The notes: generated by a model from the letters alone, not told the origin. Counted from the stretch's first letter, positions 1-9,171 are shown. The stretch is DNA of 64,000 nt from Pseudomonas sp. FP1742 (GCF_030687145.1 NZ_CP117460.1:2914001-2978000); one strand, 5' to 3'. A program made the numbers and translations.

Positions 1-735
1 GGCGTAATACAGGGTAATAAAAGTGGTGAGCGTGCCGTAGCCGATAGACGCCAGGCTCAGGCTCGCGCCGAAAGGGGCAATGCGCCCGAACACCGCCCAG
101 AACGGCAGGCGCTCGCCACGAATCACCGGTACCGACGGTTTGTTGCGGATCAGCAGCAGCGCCATAAAGGCCAGTAACGACAGGGTGATCCCGAGGCTGG
201 CGAACCCCAGCCCAGCGACCATCACCACGCCCAGCGGCGCACCGATGGCGATGGCGCCGTAAGAAGCAATCCCGTTCCAGGAAATCGAACGTGCCGTGTG
301 CTCGGCACCAACCTGACCCATGCACCAACTGATGGTGCCGACTCCGATCAGTCCTTGAGCGATCCCCAGCAGCAACCGGCCGCCAATCAGGATGATCAGG
401 CTCAGCAGCGGCAAGCTTTGCAGCAGAGTCGAGAGCAGCGTCAGCACGCCGCTCAACACAATCCCCGAAAACCCGTAAACAATCGCCCGTTTGGTGCCGA
501 CGCTGTCTGACAAGCGCCCGGCCATCGGACGGCTGAGCAGGGTGGCCAGGTATTGAGAGCCGATGGTCAGCCCCGCGACGATGGCGCTGAACCCCAGTTG
601 TTCATGGACATACCCTGGCAACACGGCAATTGGCAGGCCGATGCAGAGGAAGGCAATAAAACTATAGAAAACGATGGAAACGATCTGCAGGGTGATCGCC
701 AGGGAGCTTTGCGGGGGCAGTTGCTGCACAGACAT
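1..735 (-). CDS. MFS transporter, C-terminus beyond the window
   Basis: Reading the minus strand from the ATG at 733-735 gives an open frame that runs off the left edge (about 245 residues seen). It begins MSVQQLPPQSSLAITLQIVS and then shows at least six hydrophobic segments. The cytoplasmic loop between helices 2 and 3 carries the MFS signature (SRPMAGRLSDSVGTKR), typical of 12-helix proton-driven exporters. The sequence style resembles the YfcJ/YhhS (arabinose-efflux-like) subgroup, but the substrate cannot be told. The upstream Shine-Dalgarno is weak. It lies downstream of the ABC-F gene on the same strand, about 136 bp away, with a GC hairpin between them, so it is probably transcribed separately. 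Confidence 0.85.
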   Translation of the reverse strand, partial: MSVQQLPPQSSLAITLQIVSIVFYSFIAFLCIGLPIAVLPGYVHEQLGFSAIVAGLTIGSQYLATLLSRPMAGRLSDSVGTKRAIVYGFSGIVLSGVLTLLSTLLQSLPLLSLIILIGGRLLLGIAQGLIGVGTISWCMGQVGAEHTARSISWNGIASYGAIAIGAPLGVVMVAGLGFASLGITLSLLAFMALLLIRNKPSVPVIRGERLPFWAVFGRIAPFGASLSLASIGYGTLTTFITLYYA

Positions 736-825
736 GAGAGCTCGTTCGCGGGCGGCGGTAGGAGAACTGCATCATGGCGCGGGTGTGAGATAAAAGAAAG
801 CAGGCTAACGATACGGCTGGCGATC

Positions 826-846
826 GCCCCGTCACCAGGACGGGGC
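826..846 (-). terminator. GC hairpin after the ABC-F gene
   Basis: GCCCCGTC at 826-833 pairs perfectly with GACGGGGC at 839-846 across a 5-nt loop. It sits 26 bp past the stop of the minus-strand ABC-F gene. There is no clear T-run on the minus-strand 3' side, so this is a hairpin in the right place rather than a proven intrinsic terminator. Confidence 0.35.
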
Positions 847-871
847 TTTCCATTTGCAGCCAGAAGCCGCC

Positions 872-2461
872 TTACATCAACACGCCCTGACTACGCAGGT
901 AGTCATCATAGGTGCCGCTGAAGTCGATCACGCCATTGGCGCTCAACTCGATGATACGGGTGGCCAGGGACGAGACGAACTCACGGTCGTGGCTGACGAA
1001 AATCAGCGTGCCCGGGTAGTTCTCCAGCGCCAGGTTCAGCGCTTCGATGGATTCCATGTCCAAGTGGTTGGTCGGTTCGTCCATCACCAGCACGTTCGGC
1101 TTTTGCAGGATCAGCTTGCCGAACAGCATGCGACCTTGCTCACCACCGGAGATGACCTTGACCGACTTGAGGATCTCGTCGTTGGAGAACAGCATGCGAC
1201 CGAGGGTGCCGCGAACCAGTTGCTCGCCGCCCTGGGTCCATTGGCCCATCCAGTCGAACAGGTTGCAATCTTCTTCGAAGTCGTGCGCGTGGTCCTGGGC
1301 GTAGTAGCCCAGCTCTGCGGCGTCGGTCCACTTCACGGTGCCGGCATCCGGAGTCAGTTCGTTGACCAGGGTGCGCAGCAGGGTGGTTTTGCCGATACCG
1401 TTCGGGCCGATGATCGCCACGCGCTCCCCAGCTTCAACCTGGAAGCTGAAGTCCTTGAACAGAGTCTTGCCGTCGAAGCCTTTGGCCATGCGCTCAACGA
1501 TGACCGCCTGACGGTGCAGCTTCTTGGTTTGTTCGAAACGGATGAACGGGCTCACACGGCTCGAAGGCTTGACTTCGGCCAGTTGGATCTTGTCGATCGC
1601 CTTCGCGCGGGAAGTGGCTTGCTTGGCTTTCGAGGCGTTGGCCGAGAAGCGGCTGACGAACGATTGCAGTTCCGAGATCTGCGCTTTCTTCTTGGCATTG
1701 TCCGACAGCAGTTGCTCGCGGGACTGGGTCGCCACGGTCATGTACTCGTCGTAGTTGCCCGGGAACAGGCGCAGCTCGCCGTAGTCCAGGTCAGCCATGT
1801 GGGTGCACACGCTGTTCAGGAAGTGACGGTCGTGGGAGATGATGATCATCAGGCTGGAGCGCTGGGTCAGCACGTTTTCCAGCCAGCGGATGGTGTTGAT
1901 GTCCAGGTGGTTGGTCGGTTCGTCGAGCAACAGCACTTCAGGATCGGAGAACAACGCCTGCGCCAGCAACACGCGCAGTTTCCAGCCCGGCGATACTTCG
2001 CTCATCGGGCCGAAGTGCTGCTCGATGCCGATACCCAGGCCCAGCAACAGCTCGCCGGCGCGGGATTCGGCGGTGTAGCCGTCCATTTCGGCGAACTCGG
2101 TTTCCAGTTCGGCCACAGCCATGCCGTCTTCTTCGGTCATTTCCGGCAGCGAGTAGATGCGGTCGCGCTCAGCCTTGACCTTCCACAGCTCTTCGTGACC
2201 CATGATCACGGTGTCGATCACGGTGAATTCTTCGTAGGCGAACTGATCCTGACGCAATTTACCCAGACGCACGTTCGGCTCAAGCATGACCTGACCGCCG
2301 GACGGCTCGAGGTCGCCACCGAGGATTTTCATGAAGGTCGACTTGCCGCAACCGTTGGCGCCGATCAGGCCATAGCGGTTGCCAGCGCCGAATTTGACCG
2401 AAACGTTTTCGAATAGCGGCTTGGCGCCGAACTGCATCGTGATGTTAGCTGTGGAGATCAA
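872..2461 (-). CDS. ybiT: ABC-F ATPase, YbiT type
   Basis: 529 residues with two ABC ATPase cassettes and no membrane segments. Cassette 1 has Walker [10 protein letters not shown] near residues 36-44 and Walker [12 protein letters not shown]; its signature is the degenerate SPGWKLR form. Cassette 2 has Walker [10 protein letters not shown], signature SGGEQGRM and [12 protein letters not shown]. The linker between them (about 240-330) is the charged ABC-F arm. The start [20 protein letters not shown] and the whole length match E. coli YbiT (530 aa) closely. ABC-F proteins act on the ribosome, binding the E site and relieving stalled or awkward translation; they are not transporters. Monocistronic by context. 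Confidence 0.93.
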   Translation of the reverse strand: MISTANITMQFGAKPLFENVSVKFGAGNRYGLIGANGCGKSTFMKILGGDLEPSGGQVMLEPNVRLGKLRQDQFAYEEFTVIDTVIMGHEELWKVKAERDRIYSLPEMTEEDGMAVAELETEFAEMDGYTAESRAGELLLGLGIGIEQHFGPMSEVSPGWKLRVLLAQALFSDPEVLLLDEPTNHLDINTIRWLENVLTQRSSLMIIISHDRHFLNSVCTHMADLDYGELRLFPGNYDEYMTVATQSREQLLSDNAKKKAQISELQSFVSRFSANASKAKQATSRAKAIDKIQLAEVKPSSRVSPFIRFEQTKKLHRQAVIVERMAKGFDGKTLFKDFSFQVEAGERVAIIGPNGIGKTTLLRTLVNELTPDAGTVKWTDAAELGYYAQDHAHDFEEDCNLFDWMGQWTQGGEQLVRGTLGRMLFSNDEILKSVKVISGGEQGRMLFGKLILQKPNVLVMDEPTNHLDMESIEALNLALENYPGTLIFVSHDREFVSSLATRIIELSANGVIDFSGTYDDYLRSQGVLM

Positions 2462-3030
2462 TTACTTTACCTATCAATGGGTTGCGAGCTGCGCATTTTT
2501 GGCGCGTGGGCCATGCCTGGGGCGTTTTGGAGTTTCTCCATCTCTCCCCAGTCACCGCCAGACTTCAACCGGCGCGCATAAGTCGAGAGCAGCATCTGGA
2601 CGCTTGTCCAAGCTGTTGGGCAATAAAGGCGGGATTCATGCCAGACATTCCGCATATTGTCGCATAAGTGTGACGGCAGTTGTACGGCGCGCGATAACGT
2701 GTCGCCACCTTCTTCAGAGGGGGGGCATCCTCAGTGGCGCAGAAAACGCAGGGAAGCTCCTTGTCCGCACCTCAATGTTATTTTTGTTCAGCGTTGTGTT
2801 CGGGACACTGGGCGCTGCTCTGGGTAAAGTCGGCAGCGCTTGCCCGGCCAGGTGTGTTTCAGAAGGATTGCTGAATGGCCAGCACTTGGTCAGGGTGGGC
2901 ACCTATTCAGACTTGCCCCTCATACCGCGCGTGGCGGTGGCGGCAGCCCCTCCAGAGCATCAAGGCATTGGTTGCCCTTACCTGGTGATTCGTTCTCAGC
3001 GACTAGAATATAAGCATCCTCTAGTCATGG
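2462..3030. other. 569-bp intergenic stretch, no gene recognised
   Basis: This lies between the divergent ybiT and excalibur genes. Short open frames are present, but none has a convincing ribosome site or a recognisable product. One frame around 2780-2850 reads as a hydrophobic stretch (MLFLFSVVFGTLGAALGKV) and could be a decayed small membrane protein, though without support. Promoters for both flanking genes must lie here. Confidence 0.5.
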
Positions 3031-3321
3031 ATGAATCAAATGAAGCTGATTTTGGTCGTGCTTATCATGGGGTTGTTGGCCTGGAAGCTTTCCCCTGAGT
3101 TACAACCCTGGCTTGAAGCCAAGCTACCGCATCCGAAAGTAACCCCTACAGTCACGACTGCACCGAAGCCTGTTTCGGCGCCATTCAAATGTGACGGACG
3201 CAAATACTGCTCGCAGATGACCTCGTGCGCAGAGGCCAAAAACTTTCTGCAAAATTGTCCGGGAATGAAAATGGACGGCGATAACGATGGCGTGCCTTGT
3301 GAGTCGCAGTGGTGCCAGTGA
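3031..3321 (+). CDS. Small secreted or anchored Excalibur-domain protein
   Basis: 96 residues. An N-terminal hydrophobic segment (LILVVLIMGLLAWKL, about 6-20) is a signal anchor or signal peptide, followed by a Pro/Thr-rich spacer. The C-terminal half (about 53-96) is an Excalibur calcium-binding domain: CDGRKYCSQMTSCAEAKNFL, then the EF-hand-like DGDNDGVPCE with conserved Cys residues. In many gammaproteobacteria this domain follows a cold-shock domain; here it stands alone behind a membrane segment. The next gene overlaps in another frame only if its longest start is used. The role is unknown beyond probable Ca2+ binding in the periplasm. Confidence 0.75.
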   Translation: MNQMKLILVVLIMGLLAWKLSPELQPWLEAKLPHPKVTPTVTTAPKPVSAPFKCDGRKYCSQMTSCAEAKNFLQNCPGMKMDGDNDGVPCESQWCQ

Positions 3322-3391
3322 CTATTTGCCGCTCACCGGCGGGCTTAATGGTTTAATGCGAGAACACCAGCCCTTACGCCACCCAAGGAAC

Positions 3392-3733
3392 ATGGAAGTG
3401 AGAAACAAATACGCAGCAGGTATGTTGTGTGTCCTGACGCTTGCGACGGCTCAATGCGCTTATTCCAGCGCAACGGACGAGTCCGTCGAAAACGCCTCAT
3501 TACTCTGCAAAATCCTCGACGGCAATGACGCCTTAACCCAGGCCTCCGAATTCTCGGCCGAGGATCGTACGGTCAATATCTCGGTAGACCGCTCTCCAGA
3601 GCAAGCCAAAAAGCTTTGCCCGGAAATCAGCGCCATCGTCGAGTATCACGAGATGACTTTTACGCAAGGCTGGACTGTGCAGATCACCTCTCCAGACAGT
3701 GGTTATGACGTTGTTGCTACCTGCCCGTTGTAA
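3392..3733 (+). CDS. Hypothetical secreted protein
   Basis: 113 residues from the ATG at 3392, chosen because AAGGA lies just upstream and a signal peptide follows immediately (MEVRNKYAAGMLCVLTLATA, then QCAYSSA). An in-frame upstream start exists at 3287 but would put 35 non-secretory residues in front. The mature part has three Cys and the end reads DSGYDVVATCPL. No family is recognised. It lies 70 bp after the Excalibur gene on the same strand and could be cotranscribed. Its last 31 bp overlap the tail of the convergent small gene. Confidence 0.6.
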   Translation: MEVRNKYAAGMLCVLTLATAQCAYSSATDESVENASLLCKILDGNDALTQASEFSAEDRTVNISVDRSPEQAKKLCPEISAIVEYHEMTFTQGWTVQITSPDSGYDVVATCPL

Positions 3734-3915
3734 TAATGGTGGTTGTCCTGCACGCCAGTGATCAGATGCAGTGGCAAGTGCTGTTGCTCATCAATGCATG
3801 TGATTTCGAAACTGCCCACTATTTGAGGGTGTCGCTCACTCAGCCCGGTCGACTCTTCTGCCTTTGCCTTAGCCATTCTCGCGTGGTTCGCTGCGATTTC
3901 GTTGAGAGTTGACAC
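3703..3915 (-). CDS. Small hypothetical protein, GTG start
   Basis: 70 residues starting MSTLNEIAANHARMAKAKAE from a GTG at 3913-3915 (GGAG 8 nt upstream on the minus strand supports this start). It has an acidic/basic amphipathic N-terminus and a His-rich C-terminal third (LPLHLITGVQDNHHYYNG). No signal peptide or membrane segment. The tail overlaps the 3' end of the convergent secreted-protein gene by 31 bp. Function unknown; it is believed real because of the ribosome site and reading-frame composition. Confidence 0.5.
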   Translation of the reverse strand: MSTLNEIAANHARMAKAKAEESTGLSERHPQIVGSFEITCIDEQQHLPLHLITGVQDNHHYYNGQVATTS

Positions 3916-4097
3916 GTTACATCTCCCGGTGACTGACCAAGCGTATCGCTGGAGTCCTTAAACGTTAATGTGAATGCCACCGCGTCAGAATTACGTCGTT
4001 CTGGGGCCGCTATCGCCGGCATGTGCAAACCCTAAGCCAGACATTGACGCGTATTCCGCGCCACGCTTTCCATGCGACGAATGGTGTCGCGCGATGT

Positions 4098-4775
4098 TCA
4101 GATAGGTTCGATCAGTCCAGGGCCATCGTTGTGCACATTGCCCACGGCTTGATCAACCTTGAACCACTCGAATGTCTCGGTCGGCTCGCCCTGCAACAGC
4201 ACTATCTGTTCGGCGCGCTCTTTCGGCGTGGCCGGGTCCAGCCATTCCCGGGCCAGTTCGGGGTTCAGCGTCACCGGCTGCCGATCATGAACATCCACCA
4301 TGCCACCCTTGCTGTCAGCGGTGATGATCACGAAGCCGTCATGTTCGTCCGGCTGATGTTCGTACCTTGGATACTGACCAATCGCCGCGCACAGAATTGG
4401 CGCGCGATCCTTGCGGCGGATGAGGTAGGGCTGCTTCTTCGGGCCGCCCTCGTAAACCCATTCAAACCAGTTATCGATGGGGACAATTGCCCGGTGCGGC
4501 CATATCGCTTTGAAGAACGGACCGTGGCTGACTTTCTCGACCCTGGCATTGATCGGCATCGGATGCTCCTCAGACCAGTGTGGCCGCCAGCCCCAGCGAA
4601 CCTTGTCGGCGTGCAACACGTCGCCTTCCTGGTGGAAGAGGGCGAGTTGAGTCGTCGGCGCGGCGTTGTAAAGCTCGAATGGCTGATCACCGGCGTTGTT
4701 GACCAGGGCGTTGGGCATGCTCAGCGCCGCGACGAAGTCGTGAATGCCTCGGTACTGCGAAAGTCGTCCGCACAT
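4098..4775 (-). CDS. yedK: SOS response-associated protein YedK (HMCES/SRAP)
   Basis: 225 residues of the SRAP fold. MCGR at the N-terminus gives the catalytic Cys2 that, after Met removal, forms a thiazolidine crosslink with abasic sites in single-stranded DNA. The other family residues are visible: Asn in PINARVEK, Glu in WFEWVYEGG (about 105), and His in VHDRQPVTLN (about 160, the MHDRMP motif of the family). Length matches E. coli YedK (222). It shields abasic sites at replication forks from error-prone repair. No clear LexA box was picked out upstream. Confidence 0.92.
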   Translation of the reverse strand: MCGRLSQYRGIHDFVAALSMPNALVNNAGDQPFELYNAAPTTQLALFHQEGDVLHADKVRWGWRPHWSEEHPMPINARVEKVSHGPFFKAIWPHRAIVPIDNWFEWVYEGGPKKQPYLIRRKDRAPILCAAIGQYPRYEHQPDEHDGFVIITADSKGGMVDVHDRQPVTLNPELAREWLDPATPKERAEQIVLLQGEPTETFEWFKVDQAVGNVHNDGPGLIEPI

Positions 4776-5007
4776 GGCTGAGCCCTCATGCTTACATCTG
4801 AGCTTAGACGATCCTTTGAACTAATAGGGCGTTAAAGCCGCGTGGCGTTTTGGCGGCATGAGTAGACACATTTTCACAGTTGAACGTTAACTATTGGTTA
4901 CAAAGTATGGCTAAAATGACATCTTTCGCCCCCATGTCGATTGTCGACATGGCTCAAGAACGCGCCATTGGACGCAGTTTGCTCACTTCTGACGTGTGAC
5001 GATTTCA

Positions 5008-5907
5008 GTGAAACTCATTATTGCTGCTATCTATGTTATCTCCATCGCGTATGTGCATTTGCGCGGCAAGGTGCGCCACAAACTTGGCCGCCAACTAAGC
5101 GACCACTCGACGTTTCTGGCGCCGATCAATTGCTTCCTTTATATGTTCTCGAAGATCCCCAACCGGGCCTATCTCAATCCGGCGGACTTTCCCGACCTGA
5201 GTCCCTTGCAGGCTCATTGGGAAGAGATTCGTGCTGAAGGCCAGAACCTGCTCAAGGCCGGGGCGATCAAACGCTCGGATCAGTACGACGACGTCGGTTT
5301 CAACTCGTTTTTCAAAAGTGGCTGGAAGCGCTTCTACCTCAAGTGGTACGGCGACAGTCACCCCTCGGCTGCAAAACTCTGCCCGCGCACTACTGAGCTG
5401 GTGCAAGGCATCGGTTCGATCAAGGCGGCGATGTTCGCCGAACTACCGCCAGGTTCCAAACTGGTCCGGCACCGCGATCCCTATGCCGGCTCGTACCGTT
5501 ATCACTTGGGGCTGGAAACGCCGAACGATGCCGGTTGCTACATCAATGTCGATGGCGAGAGTTATCACTGGCGCGACGGCGAGGCGGTGATGTTCGATGA
5601 AACCTTCATTCATTACGCCGAAAACACCACCCAGCAAAACCGCATCATCCTGTTCTGCGATGTCGAACGGCCGATGAAGTATCGCTGGGCGACGGCGTTC
5701 AACCGTTGGTTCAGCCGCACGGTGATGGCGGCGGCGGGCGCGCCGAACGATGCGGGTGACAAAATCGGCGGTATCAACCGTTTGTTCGCCAAGATCTACA
5801 AGGTTCGCCTGCGCGGCAAAGCGCTCAAGAAGCGTAACCGCACCCGTTACTACCTGGAGAAGTGGGCGATTTTTGGCGGGTTGCTGGCGATTTTCGTTTT
5901 GATCTGA
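5008..5907 (+). CDS. lpxO: Lipid A 2-hydroxylase LpxO (aspartyl/asparaginyl hydroxylase family)
   Basis: 299 residues from the GTG at 5008 (MKLIIAAIYVISIAYVHLRG, the usual LpxO N-terminus); another GTG lies 12 bp upstream and neither has a strong ribosome site. One N-terminal membrane segment, then the Fe(II)/2-oxoglutarate jelly roll: the HxD iron ligands in LVRHRDPYAG, the distal His in DETFIHYAEN, and the following Arg (QNRIILFCDV) for 2-oxoglutarate. A hydrophobic C-terminal segment (WAIFGGLLAIFVLI) may be a second anchor. LpxO hydroxylates the secondary acyl chain of lipid A at the inner membrane, changing envelope charge and peptide resistance. An intrinsic terminator lies beyond the stop, inside the end of ku. 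Confidence 0.9.
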   Translation: MKLIIAAIYVISIAYVHLRGKVRHKLGRQLSDHSTFLAPINCFLYMFSKIPNRAYLNPADFPDLSPLQAHWEEIRAEGQNLLKAGAIKRSDQYDDVGFNSFFKSGWKRFYLKWYGDSHPSAAKLCPRTTELVQGIGSIKAAMFAELPPGSKLVRHRDPYAGSYRYHLGLETPNDAGCYINVDGESYHWRDGEAVMFDETFIHYAENTTQQNRIILFCDVERPMKYRWATAFNRWFSRTVMAAAGAPNDAGDKIGGINRLFAKIYKVRLRGKALKKRNRTRYYLEKWAIFGGLLAIFVLI

Positions 5908-5933
5908 GTTTTGTGTTGTGGCGTAGGACGCTA

Positions 5934-6009
5934 TCGCGGGCGAGCCCGCTCCCACAGTGTGTAAATTCTGCGAACGTCGCCGAACCTGTGGGGGCGGGCT
6001 TGCCCGCGA
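5934..6009. repeat. REPIN (inverted REP pair)
   Basis: Two REP units in opposite orientation: 5934-5956 (TCGCGGGCGAGCCCGCTCCC...) and 5987-6009 (...GGGCGGGCTTGCCCGCGA), separated by about 30 bp. It lies between the convergent lpxO and ku genes, a usual place for these RAYT-mobilised Pseudomonas elements. Confidence 0.85.
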
Positions 6010-6057
6010 AGAGGTCAGTATGTTCACTGCATAATTTATAAATGCTTCAATAACCCG

Positions 6058-6918
6058 TCAGCCACGAGAATGCTTCGTGGCTTTTTTGTCTGTGCCCGTT
6101 TTGGCCTTTGCTGCCGTTTTACCGGCACTCCTGGCACCGAGGCTGCGTTTGAGCAGTTCGGTCAGATCGATGACATCCGCCGTCCTGCGCTCCTCCTCAC
6201 CGGTAGCGGTTTCGACGATTTCGATCTTGCCTTCATTCGCCTTCTGCTCAACCAGCGCCATGATCTTGTCTTCGAAACTGTCGCGGTATTCCTCGGGCGT
6301 CCAGTCGGCGCTCATGTCCTCCACCAGCCGTTTCGCCATCTCCAGCTCGCCCTTGGCCAGATCCGGCTTGGTCACTTCACTACCAAGCTCCAGTTGATCC
6401 AGGCTGCGCACTTCGGCCGGCCAGCGCAGCATCACCAGAACCAAGGCTGATTCCAGCGGCATGAGAGCCGCCAGGTGCTGACGGGTATGCAGCACAACGC
6501 GGGCGAGGGCGACCTTGCCCGTTTTGTTGAGCGTTTCGCGCAACAGCGCATAGACCTTGCCTCCGCGTTTGTCCGGCGCCAGGTAATAGGGTGTGTCGAT
6601 GTTTTGCAGGGGGATCTGCTCGCTGTCGACAAAGGCAAAAATGTCGATGGTTTGGGTCGACAGCGGGTGCGCCGAGCGAATTTCTTCTTCGCTGAGCACC
6701 ACGTAACGCCCCTTTTCGTACTGGACGCCTTTGACGATATTTTCCTGGGTGATTTCCTTGCCGGTGACCTTGTTGATGCGCTTGTAGCCCACCGGCTCCA
6801 TGCTGCGTTTGTCGAGCCAGTCGAAATCCACCCCGTGGGAAGACGTTGCCGAAACCAGCGCCACGGGGATATGCACCAGACCGAAACTGATTGCGCCTTT
6901 CCAGATTGCCCGTGCCAT
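6058..6918 (-). CDS. ku: Non-homologous end-joining protein Ku
   Basis: 286 residues, the usual size for bacterial Ku. It begins MARAIWKGAISFGLVHIPVA, the conserved Ku core start, and continues with the beta-barrel homodimer domain (HGVDFDWLDK, YYLAPDKRGGKVYALLRE). The last 25 residues are Lys/Ala-rich (KTAAKAKTGTDKKATKH), the basic tail that aids DNA-end threading. Ku binds double-strand break ends and recruits LigD. No ligD is in this window, so it must be elsewhere or absent. The gene is not in an obvious operon. Confidence 0.95.
   Translation of the reverse strand: MARAIWKGAISFGLVHIPVALVSATSSHGVDFDWLDKRSMEPVGYKRINKVTGKEITQENIVKGVQYEKGRYVVLSEEEIRSAHPLSTQTIDIFAFVDSEQIPLQNIDTPYYLAPDKRGGKVYALLRETLNKTGKVALARVVLHTRQHLAALMPLESALVLVMLRWPAEVRSLDQLELGSEVTKPDLAKGELEMAKRLVEDMSADWTPEEYRDSFEDKIMALVEQKANEGKIEIVETATGEEERRTADVIDLTELLKRSLGARSAGKTAAKAKTGTDKKATKHSRG
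6060..6088 (+). terminator. Intrinsic terminator of lpxO, inside the ku 3' end
   Basis: AGCCACGA (6060-6067) pairs with TCGTGGCT (6075-6082) and is followed by a run of T (6082-6087) on the plus strand. It overlaps the last codons of the convergent ku gene, whose C-terminal Lys/His/Ser residues are encoded by the hairpin. Confidence 0.7.
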
Positions 6919-7123
6919 CGCCGTGTTCTCGTCAGTCGATTGATGTTCAGGTGACCTGCACGCAAGGGCAAAAGTTTCAGTCGCCTGCGGCCCGGTTCGG
7001 CGGGCGGATCAGCGGTGCAGTCAACTCGTGTTACACCTTTTGAAGGAGGTTTTAGTTAACAAAACCGAAGTCCGGGCGTAGCGTGAGGCAAATCACGTTG
7101 CACGCTCATTTCGAGAGGTCCCC

Positions 7124-7483
7124 ATGAACCGATGTGTGCTTGGCATCATCGTCCTGGCATTAAACGGCGTGCTGAGCCATTGGGCTCTGGCGGACACCGC
7201 GATGCCGTCCTCGCCCTTGCTGCTGGCCCAGAATCTGCCGGGCAGCACCAATAACAATCCTTACAACAACCCGATCCGCCGGGCCAACCCCAACAGCATG
7301 CAAGGCACGCGCCCCGGCATCCCGGTGATCCGCGGGCCGAGTACGGCGCCCGCGCCGCGACCGCCGACCCTGGAGAACGGCGGTATCGGCAACCGTTATC
7401 CGCAGGATCGCCAGGCTCCCGCCAGCCCACCGACATTCATACCCAATCCACCTCATCGGGACGCAGACACCAGCAACCGTTGA
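7124..7483 (+). CDS. Hypothetical secreted proline/asparagine-rich protein
   Basis: 119 residues. A signal peptide (CVLGIIVLALNGVLSHWALA, cut near residue 23) is followed by a low-complexity mature part rich in Pro, Asn and Gly (GSTNNNPYNNPIRRANPNS, APAPRPPTLENGG). No domain is recognised. The GAGAGG ribosome site before the ATG is good. It ends 51 bp before the sugar dehydrogenase gene on the same strand and may share its transcript. Confidence 0.65.
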   Translation: MNRCVLGIIVLALNGVLSHWALADTAMPSSPLLLAQNLPGSTNNNPYNNPIRRANPNSMQGTRPGIPVIRGPSTAPAPRPPTLENGGIGNRYPQDRQAPASPPTFIPNPPHRDADTSNR

Positions 7484-7534
7484 ACGGCAGGATAGAGGTC
7501 TTGCCAGCCATTTTGACCACAAAAGGAATCGTGC

Positions 7535-8692
7535 ATGTTGCGTAAAACCCTCCTGGCAACACTCTGTGCCGGCGTACTGATCACCAGCGCGCCCGTGTTT
7601 GCGGCGCCTGCCCAGGAACTGAAAAGTGAGGAGGGCACCCTTGAGGTCACGCCGATCGTTAAAGGTCTGGAGCATCCCTGGGCGCTGGCGTTTCTGCCCG
7701 GTCGCCAAGGGATGCTGGTGACCGAACGGCCCGGCAACCTGCGGGTGGTCAGTGTCGACGGCAAACTCTCGAGCCCGCTCAGTGGCGTGCCTCAGGTCTG
7801 GGCCAAGGGGCAGGGCGGGTTGCTCGATGTGGCGTTGTCGCCCGACTTCAAGCAAGACCGCATGGTTTATCTGTCTTATGCCGAAGGGGGCGGTGAAGAC
7901 GGCAAGGCCGGTACGGCGGTCGGTCGCGGGCGGTTGTCCGAAGACCTGACGGCCATCAAGGGCTTCAATGTGATCTTCCGTCAGGAGCCCAAGCTTTCGG
8001 TTGGCAATCATTTCGGCTCGCGGCTGGTGTTCGACCGTGAGGGTTATCTGTTCATCACCCTGGGTGAGAACAACGATCGACCCACGGCGCAGGACCTCGA
8101 CAAGCTGCAAGGCAAGATCGTGCGGATCTATCCGGACGGCAAGGTGCCGAAGGACAACCCCTTCGTCGGGCAAAAAGGCGTGCGCCCGGAAATTTGGTCC
8201 TACGGCCATCGCAACCCGCAAGGCGCGGCGCTCAATCCCTGGAGCGGCACACTCTGGGAAAACGAGCACGGCCCCCGGGGCGGTGACGAGGTCAACATCA
8301 TCGAACGTAGCAAGAACTACGGCTGGCCGCTGGCAACCCACGGCATCAACTATTCCGGCCTGCCGATTCCGGAAGCCAAGGGCGAGACGGTCGAGGGCAC
8401 TGTGGGCCCGCACCACGTCTGGGAAAAGTCCCCTGGCCTCAGCGGCATGGCCTTCTACGACAGCGACCGTTTCAAGCCCTGGCAGCACAACGTGTTTATC
8501 GGCGCGCTGGTGGGCCAGGAGCTGATCCGCCTGCAGTTCGACGGCGACAAGGTTGTTCACGAAGAGCGGCTGTTGGGTGAGCTGAACAAACGGATTCGCG
8601 ATGTGCGACAGGGGCCGGATGGTTATCTGTATGTACTGACCGATGAAGACGATGGTGCGTTGTATAAGGTTGGGTTGAAGCAGCCTTTGTAG
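7535..8692 (+). CDS. Periplasmic PQQ-dependent aldose sugar dehydrogenase (YliI/Asd type)
   Basis: 385 residues with a Sec signal peptide (MLRKTLLATLCAGVLITSAP, cut after VFA). The mature part is the six-bladed beta-propeller of soluble glucose dehydrogenase-like enzymes: LEHPWALAFLPG at the start, GQGGLLDVALSPDF, LSVGNHFGSRLVFDREGYLF, SYGHRNPQG, ENEHGPRGGDEVN and a final YVLTDEDDGALYKV. The blade motifs with HRNPQG and EHGPRGGDE hold PQQ and Ca2+. By family it oxidises aldose sugars in the periplasm and passes electrons to the respiratory chain; the natural substrate is not settled. AAGGA lies before the ATG. Confidence 0.88.
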   Translation: MLRKTLLATLCAGVLITSAPVFAAPAQELKSEEGTLEVTPIVKGLEHPWALAFLPGRQGMLVTERPGNLRVVSVDGKLSSPLSGVPQVWAKGQGGLLDVALSPDFKQDRMVYLSYAEGGGEDGKAGTAVGRGRLSEDLTAIKGFNVIFRQEPKLSVGNHFGSRLVFDREGYLFITLGENNDRPTAQDLDKLQGKIVRIYPDGKVPKDNPFVGQKGVRPEIWSYGHRNPQGAALNPWSGTLWENEHGPRGGDEVNIIERSKNYGWPLATHGINYSGLPIPEAKGETVEGTVGPHHVWEKSPGLSGMAFYDSDRFKPWQHNVFIGALVGQELIRLQFDGDKVVHEERLLGELNKRIRDVRQGPDGYLYVLTDEDDGALYKVGLKQPL

Positions 8693-8721
8693 CAGCTGGC
8701 GTAGCCCGCGTTCGGCAGCCG

Positions 8722-9171
8722 CTACAGAACGTGTTTCTCCAGTCGCAGCGCGTCGGCATGGTCCTGGTAATAGTCTTGAATCAGCCCGAATCGCCGATAA
8801 CCGTTGCGCTCGTACAGAGCGATTGCCATCGGGTTGTCGATGCGTACTTCAAGTCGCAGGTAGGCGCAATCGTGCTCAAGGGCGCAGGCTTCGGCGCGTT
8901 CGAGCAATTGCTTGCCCAGCCCACTGCCGCGAGCATCAACGGCGATCGCAATCGAATACAGACGTGCCCGTGAAGTACCCCGGTGAAATAACACCAGCGC
9001 ATACCCCACCAATCGCTCGCCACGTTGGGCCACCAGCAGTTGCCCGTGAGCCCGGCTGATCATCCATCGAAAACTGCGCCGGTTGAGCCGGTCGGTGGTG
9101 AAGCATTGCTGTTCGAGTGCCAGCAGTGCTGGAAGGTCTTCAATGACTGCCAGGCGAAAAACAGGATTCAT
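8722..9171 (-). CDS. GNAT-family N-acetyltransferase (RimI-like)
   Basis: 149 residues from the ATG at 9169-9171 (MNPVFRLAVIEDLPALLALE); a longer frame upstream lacks family similarity. A complete GNAT fold is present: LVGYALVLFHRG strand, LYSIAIAVDARGSGLGKQLL with the acetyl-CoA loop (R/Q-x-x-G-x-G/A form), and IALYERNGYRRFG at the end. It is divergent from the RimK-type ATP-grasp gene, with 92 bp between starts. This GNAT / RLAN-type ATP-grasp pairing recurs in pseudomonads, where the GNAT is often fused to a C39-like peptidase domain (family memory); here the protein stops right after the GNAT domain and no peptidase is seen downstream. Confidence 0.85.
   Translation of the reverse strand: MNPVFRLAVIEDLPALLALEQQCFTTDRLNRRSFRWMISRAHGQLLVAQRGERLVGYALVLFHRGTSRARLYSIAIAVDARGSGLGKQLLERAEACALEHDCAYLRLEVRIDNPMAIALYERNGYRRFGLIQDYYQDHADALRLEKHVL

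Noticed and set aside
854..2416. 520-codon plus-strand frame over ybiT
   Set aside because: Antisense shadow of the ABC-F gene; no family similarity and rich in His/Gln/Val as expected from the reverse frame.
6058..6918. A partial end-joining operon with ligD
   Set aside because: No ligase, primase or phosphoesterase domain is encoded near ku in this window.
7160..8560. 466-codon minus-strand frame over the PQQ dehydrogenase
   Set aside because: Antisense shadow; the plus-strand gene has a signal peptide and full propeller motifs.
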